DNA of 64,000 nt from Sporobacter sp942492735. GTDB lineage: Bacteria > Bacillota > Clostridia > Oscillospirales > Oscillospiraceae. Shown here piece by piece: positions 59,729-64,000 of the stretch. The stretch is taken from assembly GCA_942492735.1 (NCBI GenBank), contig OW818648.1:2914001-2978000 (forward strand), given 5' to 3'. Both the position numbers and the translations under genes were made by a program. The notes below the pieces were generated by a model. It had not been told where the DNA came from, did no database searches, and saw only the letters and a list, made by a program, of their open reading frames with translations. Position 1 is the stretch's first letter. Every line of letters begins with the position of its first letter.

Positions 59729-59818
59729 CACACCTTTTGGAGCTCCACTCCTTTGGGAGTCCTGCCCCTTTGGGAATTCCGTCACTTATGGAATTTCGTT
59801 CCTTTGGGAGAATCTTTC
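59729..59818. repeat. Degenerate 17-18-base tandem repeat in the cotJ leader
   Basis: CCTTTGGGAG-like cores are at 59733-59742 (CCTTTTGGAG), 59750-59759, 59767-59776, about 59784-59793 (degenerate, ACTTATGGAA) and 59801-59810, a period of 17-18 bases. Each core is partly palindromic (ACTCCTTTGGGAGT). The block lies 75-160 bases upstream of the cotJAB start. A CATATAAT on the minus strand near 59829-59836 could be a sporulation-sigma -10 element, weakly supported. Confidence 0.55.
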
Positions 59819-59913
59819 CCAAACCATTATATGAGTTCAGTTTTGCGGTTGTTAAATGCGAATCATAACAGTTCCTGCCTCCTCATAACATCTATTGGAA
59901 GGGGAGTGGACAT

Positions 59914-60672
59914 GTGAAATTCGTATCTCGGAAAATATGCTATCTACTCGTTATTATCATTCTGATTACAGCTGTTGGTATATTTACACCAGAAACGCAG
60001 GAGGGCTTCGGCGGAAGCAGTGTAAGGGCATCGACAGAAAACCCGGGACTCACGCTCATTATTGATCCAGGTCATGGTGGTGAGGACGGTGGAGCCGTTT
60101 CGCTGTCGGGTGCCAAAGAGAGTGAAATCAATCTCGATATTGCCTTAAAGCTTGACCAGATCATGGGCTTTTTCGGTGTGCAGGTTGTTATGACGCGAGA
60201 CACCGAGGAACTTGATTATTCTGAAAATGCCAATTCAATCAGAGAAAAAAAGGTTGAGGATCAAAATAAGCGTCTTCGGCTCATTAACGAGACAGAAAAC
60301 GCCGCATTAATCAGTATTCATCAAAACAAGTTCCCGGACGAGAGCCCTTTCGGCGCGCAGGTTCTGTTTGCGCCGACGGACGGCAGCAAAGCGTTTGCCG
60401 AGTACATGCAAAAAGCAGTAATCAACGCCTTAAATGCAAAAAATAGACGTGCTGCAGCGAAAGTACCAAGTAATGTATTACTATTGAATCATATAAAGTG
60501 CCCTGCTATACTAATCGAATGCGGCTTTTTGTCCAATTTCGAGGAAGAAAGGCTTTTATTGACGGATGAATACAAACTCAAAGTAGCTGCTGTAATAGCG
60601 GCAGGGTTTATTTATAATCAGGATACCTTGATCGATATAAACAATGTCCAGGGAGGAACGAATGAAGGCTAA
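59914..60672 (+). CDS. cwlD: N-acetylmuramoyl-L-alanine amidase, CwlD-like
   Basis: The protein has 252 residues from a GTG after AAGGGGAG. The N-terminal signal/anchor is at about 10-26 (YLLVIIILITAVGIF). Amidase-3 motifs are IIDPGHGGEDGGA (zinc His near 54), KESEINLDIALKL (zinc Glu), ALISIHQNKF (zinc His) and ILIECGFLSNFEEERL (catalytic Glu). CwlD removes peptides from cortex peptidoglycan on the way to muramic lactam. It overlaps radA by 11 bases. Confidence 0.88.
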   Translation: MKFVSRKICYLLVIIILITAVGIFTPETQEGFGGSSVRASTENPGLTLIIDPGHGGEDGGAVSLSGAKESEINLDIALKLDQIMGFFGVQVVMTRDTEELDYSENANSIREKKVEDQNKRLRLINETENAALISIHQNKFPDESPFGAQVLFAPTDGSKAFAEYMQKAVINALNAKNRRAAAKVPSNVLLLNHIKCPAILIECGFLSNFEEERLLLTDEYKLKVAAVIAAGFIYNQDTLIDINNVQGGTNEG

Positions 60673-62023
60673 AACAGCATATTTTTGCACAGATTGCGGT
60701 AATGATTCGCCAAAATGGCAGGGCAAATGTGCTGCATGCGGCAGCTGGAACACCATGGTCGAGCAGCCGGTAGCAGATTCAAAATCAAAAACGAATGTGG
60801 CGGCAATATCACAAACACGAAGCAAGCCAAAGCTTTTGAGTGAGCTCGACGGCTCAAAGGAGATCCGCTTCAGCACGGGACTCGGTGAGCTTGACCGGGT
60901 TCTGGGCGGCGGGGCTGTCATTGGCTCGCTTGTTCTTGTCGGTGGTGCCCCGGGTATCGGGAAATCAACACTGCTTCTGCAGATTTGCAGCCATCTCGGA
61001 AAATCGTTTAAAATACTCTATGTAACGGGAGAAGAATCCGAACGGCAGCTCAAAATGCGCGCCGAACGGCTCAAGGTTCAATGCGATAATTTCTACGTCC
61101 TTGCGGAAACAGATCTCAGCGAGGTGCTCGCGGCAGCTGATGCTCTTGCACCTGATATTATGATTATTGATTCCATACAGACGCTATACAATCCCGAAAT
61201 GAATTCGTCCCCCGGCAGTGTCGGACAAGTCAAGGATTGCACCATGTCGCTGCTTCAGCTTTCAAAAAGCCGAGGCATCAGCGTTTTTCTCGTCGGTCAT
61301 ATCAATAAGGAAGGCGCCATTGCCGGGCCGAAGGTCCTTGAGCATATGGTTGACTGTGTTTTATATTTTGAAGGCGAACAGTCGGCGCATTATAGAATTC
61401 TACGCGCGGCGAAAAATCGTTTTGGCTCGACAAACGAAATCGGTGTCTTCGAAATGCTTGAATCAGGGTTGTCTGAGGTATCCAATCCCTCAGAGCTCCT
61501 GTTATCCGGACGACCGTCAATGACACCGGGGACATGTGTTACCTGCGTGATTGAAGGGACGCGGCCAATCCTTGCCGAGGTACAGGCACTTGTGACACAG
61601 AGCTGTTACAACGTCCCACGCCGTTATTCTAACGGTATTGAATACAACAGGGCCATGATGCTTCTGGCCGTCCTCGAAAAACGCAGCGGCCTTCGAATTG
61701 GCGGCTCCGATGCCTACATCAATGTCATCGGAGGCCTCAATATAGACGAGCCATCGGCAGACCTGGCATCGATTTTGGCTCTGGCCTCGAGCTTTAGGGA
61801 CAAGCCTATCAGTGACGATCTTGTCGCGATAGGGGAGGTCGGCCTGACAGGTGAGCTTCGGCCGGTTTCTCAGCTCGGCTTGCGCCTGTCGGAGAGCGTG
61901 CGGCTCGGCTTTGGGACATGCCTAGTACCTAAAAATTCTATCGGGAAGCTCACGGTTCCCGATGGTATTAAGCTCATCACAGCCAGAACCATCTCTGAAG
62001 CCATTAACTTGGCGTTGTTATGA
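60662..62023 (+). CDS. radA: DNA repair protein RadA
   Basis: The ATG at 60662 behind GGGAGG gives 453 residues. The zinc finger is C9-x2-C12-x10-C23-x2-C26, Walker A is GGAPGIGKST near 94-103, and the RadA motif KNRFGSTNEIGVFEM is near 252. The Lon-like C-terminal domain ends with GEVGLTGELRPVSQLGLRLS. It promotes branch migration in recombination. It starts inside cwlD. Confidence 0.97.
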   Translation: MKAKTAYFCTDCGNDSPKWQGKCAACGSWNTMVEQPVADSKSKTNVAAISQTRSKPKLLSELDGSKEIRFSTGLGELDRVLGGGAVIGSLVLVGGAPGIGKSTLLLQICSHLGKSFKILYVTGEESERQLKMRAERLKVQCDNFYVLAETDLSEVLAAADALAPDIMIIDSIQTLYNPEMNSSPGSVGQVKDCTMSLLQLSKSRGISVFLVGHINKEGAIAGPKVLEHMVDCVLYFEGEQSAHYRILRAAKNRFGSTNEIGVFEMLESGLSEVSNPSELLLSGRPSMTPGTCVTCVIEGTRPILAEVQALVTQSCYNVPRRYSNGIEYNRAMMLLAVLEKRSGLRIGGSDAYINVIGGLNIDEPSADLASILALASSFRDKPISDDLVAIGEVGLTGELRPVSQLGLRLSESVRLGFGTCLVPKNSIGKLTVPDGIKLITARTISEAINLALL

Positions 62024-62024
62024 A

Positions 62025-62159
62025 TTATTTGTTGCGTTTGATATAATGGACGCAATTTCCGGACGAATGCTCCGGCTTTCCACGGGATGCTGCGCGTTCA
62101 AGGCAGCAGTAGCCGTCCTTCTGATAGACACAGTCGCCTATGCACGGTATAAGACTCAT
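62025..62159 (-). CDS. Cys-rich 44-residue clostridial protein
   Basis: The ATG lies nine bases after GGAGG. The sequence contains IPCIGDCVYQKDGYCCLERA and ends GNCVHYIKRNK. Five Cys in a CxxxC...CC...C layout suggest metal binding, and the NCVHY end resembles short DUF1540-like clostridial proteins often mislabelled as a dehydratase. It is convergent with radA, only one base past its stop. Confidence 0.7.
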   Translation of the reverse strand: MSLIPCIGDCVYQKDGYCCLERAASRGKPEHSSGNCVHYIKRNK

Positions 62160-62220
62160 ATATAATCGCCTCCGAGGCTAGTTTGTGCAGTGGGTTTGAA
62201 AATATAAAAAATATAGTATG

Positions 62221-62250
62221 AATATCTGACGCATTCCGTGAACAGATATT
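62221..62250 (-). terminator. Hairpin downstream of the 53-residue gene
   Basis: AATATCTG and CAGATATT pair across 14 bases, nine bases past the stop of the gene at 62260; on the minus strand a T-rich stretch follows 9 bases later. Confidence 0.55.
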
Positions 62251-62259
62251 TTTATCAAG

Positions 62260-62421
62260 CTATTTTCTACAGGCGGCGCGCTGTGCGGCGATCGTCGAAA
62301 GCGTATCGCCAAGCTGCACGAAGACCGCTGCAAGGACCGCCAGTTCCGCAGAGTCTTCAAACTCATTGGCAATTGCACAAGCAACCGCAGTGATACCTAG
62401 AGGAACAACACAATCGTTCAT
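62260..62421 (-). CDS. Small DUF6774-like protein
   Basis: The 53-residue protein starts at an ATG six bases after GGGAGG. The sequence includes ITAVACAIANEFEDSAELAV and LAAVFVQLGDTLSTIAAQRA. It resembles a clostridial small-protein family (DUF6774: hydrophobic helix, then LAAxFxQLGDTLxTIAA). The function is unknown. It is in the same orientation as the Cys-rich gene downstream, with a hairpin between them. Confidence 0.7.
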   Translation of the reverse strand: MNDCVVPLGITAVACAIANEFEDSAELAVLAAVFVQLGDTLSTIAAQRAACRK

Positions 62422-62441
62422 TTCAAGACCTCCCATCATAA

Positions 62442-62475
62442 TTTTTATATTTTTATATTTTTATATTTATATAAT
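62442..62475. repeat. AT-only tandem repeat
   Basis: About four copies of a TTTTTATA-type octamer just upstream of the small gene at 62260-62421, on the side where its promoter would lie. Confidence 0.6.
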
Positions 62476-62573
62476 ATGAGAAGTTATAAGCTTGGAAACA
62501 TTATCCGGCATTGTTTTCGAGGCCTGACTTGTGGCAGGCTACAATATTACTGACACGTAAGGAAAATGATGGT

Positions 62574-63866
62574 ATGGCAACAAAGACTAATAAAATCGTT
62601 TTGTTCAGTTCGAAAAGCAATAAGAGGACAGTTGAAAAACTGAAAAAGTCAATAAAAAAGAGGTTGCTGATCCTGACACTCATCGCTTCACTGCTCGTCG
62701 GTATGTATTGTACGGCGATGTTTTCAAACATACCAGGCATAAAAAAATGGCGAAACCTCTACATAGAAACTGCGATGGACACGTTAAGTCACAAATGGCT
62801 GGCGACGTTCTTTATCCCGAAGTCCGTTATCGACGGCGTGATGGCGAATAAAGCAGCCGTGCTTGAAGCCCAACAGGAACTGGAAAGCTCATGGGCTCCC
62901 CTCGAGAGCACCACGGCACCCTCGGCGTCGCTGGAGCCGGAGCCGGAGTCGGATAAAGCGCTCAAGGTTTTTTTGGAGCTTTATTATGAATTAGACGAAA
63001 CAAGCTTTAATGACTATATAACAAAAAATCCAAAGCTTATAAAGAATGGATATGATCAGCTGCTCATTAACGAAGCCGGCTTGGACGATGACGGGACACC
63101 GATTTACACCACAAACGGCGATCAGGTACTCGCACTTGACGCAGAAAACGGCCTCCTAATCGTCAAGGTAGAAGGGGAGGGCTACGTCGGAAAACTGGCC
63201 ATTGTAAAAGACCCCTCGACCGTCAAGCTTGGCGTGTCTAAAAGCCTGGGCTCCTATGGTCAGACTGTTCAGAAAATCGCTGACAATAACAACGCCGTAT
63301 TGGCTATCAACGCCAGCGGGTTTGCCGATGATGAGAGAGTAGGGAACGGCGGGGTCGTCGTTGGATTGCTGATCGCCGACGGAAAAATGCTGAACAAACC
63401 TGTTAACAGCCCATATCTGACAATCGGTTTCAGCGAAGACGACCGTCTTAATATCGGCGTCTCTGTGAATAAACTCAAATATAGAGATGCTATCGAATTT
63501 GTTCCGGCGCTCATTATAAACGGCGTGGAAGTCATCAAAGACAAAAAGCTGGTTGACGGTTCGATGGGCTTCGGCTTGCAGCCGCGCACCGTCATCGGTC
63601 AGACAGAAGACGGGACAGTCCTTTTGATGACGATCGACGGCAGGCAGGTTGGCTACAGCATTGGCTGCACCGTCGTGGAGTGCGCCGATATCCTTATGGA
63701 ATATGGCGCGTATCAAGCCTCAAACGTCGACGGCGGCAGCAGCACCGTGATGTATTACAGAGGCGAATATATCACAAAACCCGCCAACGGCATCGAATAT
63801 GGCCGATATGTCCCCGATGCGTTCATCGTGGAATACACAGGCGAACCGGAGCCTGCTGAAAATTAA
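62574..63866 (+). CDS. Phosphodiester glycosidase (NAGPA-domain) family protein
   Basis: The ATG at 62574 (AAGGA ten bases before) gives 430 residues. A basic N-terminus and one membrane segment (about 30-50, LLILTLIASLLVGMYCTAMF) place the rest outside. The NAGPA domain spans about 200-425: AINASGFADDERVGNGGVVV, LQPRTVIGQTEDGTVLLMTI, DGRQVGYSIGCTVVECADIL and ASNVDGGSSTVMYY. The family hydrolyses sugar phosphodiesters, and in Firmicutes is often linked to exopolysaccharide or wall. A Pro/Glu-rich linker is at about 115-135. Confidence 0.88.
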   Translation: MATKTNKIVLFSSKSNKRTVEKLKKSIKKRLLILTLIASLLVGMYCTAMFSNIPGIKKWRNLYIETAMDTLSHKWLATFFIPKSVIDGVMANKAAVLEAQQELESSWAPLESTTAPSASLEPEPESDKALKVFLELYYELDETSFNDYITKNPKLIKNGYDQLLINEAGLDDDGTPIYTTNGDQVLALDAENGLLIVKVEGEGYVGKLAIVKDPSTVKLGVSKSLGSYGQTVQKIADNNNAVLAINASGFADDERVGNGGVVVGLLIADGKMLNKPVNSPYLTIGFSEDDRLNIGVSVNKLKYRDAIEFVPALIINGVEVIKDKKLVDGSMGFGLQPRTVIGQTEDGTVLLMTIDGRQVGYSIGCTVVECADILMEYGAYQASNVDGGSSTVMYYRGEYITKPANGIEYGRYVPDAFIVEYTGEPEPAEN

Positions 63867-63914
63867 GATTGAGCATAAACTAAATGTCATGGAGCGGTCC
63901 AGTTCGCCCTGTAG

Positions 63915-63948
63915 GGCGCGGCATCCTTGACGCGCCATTCCTTTTTTC
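63915..63948 (+). terminator. Terminator after the phosphodiester glycosidase gene
   Basis: GGCGCG and CGCGCC pair across ten bases and are followed by ATTCCTTTTTT, about 50 bases after the stop. The last 50 bases of the window show no gene. Confidence 0.55.
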
Positions 63949-64000
63949 ACGCCGCAGGTGCTTTGCTGTCTGCGTACGTAACTCTATCTGCTGCGCCAAC

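Noticed and set aside
59402..59785. 127-codon frame on the minus strand overlapping the CotJAB repeats
   Set aside because: It is a shadow of the repeat region in another frame; the TTG-started CotJAB frame has a good ribosome binding site and clear domains.

Overview
The window is a chromosome segment of an anaerobic, spore-forming, low- to mid-GC Firmicute of the class Clostridia. Markers visible in the sequence are a CotJ spore-coat operon, SpoIID/SpoIIM-type and CwlD-type sporulation proteins, DUF3048, DUF4364 and TIGR04086 proteins, and Gram-positive ribosome binding sites. Oxygen-sensitive 2-oxoacid:ferredoxin oxidoreductase genes and a corrinoid/tetrahydrofolate C1 cluster point to a strict anaerobe with methyl-group metabolism. 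A relative of Sporobacter/Oscillospiraceae would fit, but that placement is inference.

Layout: 1-2909 holds the end of rpoD, dispersed repeats, small membrane proteins, a VOC protein, a DsbA-like protein and a GNAT remnant. 2917-4945 is a MoxR/VWA pair. 5047-9789 is a mixed accessory stretch (DUF2284 protein, stand-alone glutamate-5-kinase-like kinase, GNAT, duplicated MoaF-like protein, SDR). 9864-20458 is the C1 region: a ferritin-like protein, a corrinoid protein with a PocR/AraC regulator, a KAP NTPase that looks foreign, then a leftward set in the order metF-fhs-fchA-folD-methyltransferase-corrinoid protein. Read in the oxidative direction it would carry a methyl group from corrinoid to formate. 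20875-24949 holds a coiled-coil protein, lgt and two M16 peptidase-like genes. 25042-32490 is one very large cyclic-glucan-synthase-like gene. 32715-36436 is iorA-iorB-paaK. 36607-38143 is an ECF sigma/anti-sigma pair. 38315-41802 is an uncharacterised four-gene operon (DUF4125, TPR, DUF4037, epimerase). 41970-44740 is asd-dapA-dapB behind a lysine riboswitch. 45191-51890 holds a SpoIID-like protein, queA, tgt, yajC, a TIGR04086 protein, spoIIM and xerD. 51950-53747 holds DUF4364 and DUF3048 genes.

The most striking feature is at 53810-59655. The spore-coat gene cotJC is cut in two by a 4.3-kb element (54220-58522) that carries a large serine recombinase, a 57-residue protein, a pyrimidine-nucleoside phosphorylase and a methyltransferase. 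A 7-bp direct repeat (TACCTAT on the + strand) marks both junctions. Recombination between the two copies would restore, in frame, a 198-residue CotJC with all its metal ligands. This is the arrangement of the skin element in sigK, here in a coat manganese-catalase-like gene, with a fused CotJA-CotJB protein just upstream.

The right end (59914-63866) has a cwlD-like amidase, radA, two very small clostridial genes and a phosphodiester-glycosidase-family protein. Palindromic dispersed repeats occur at several intergenic sites across the window, including inside the cotJC element.
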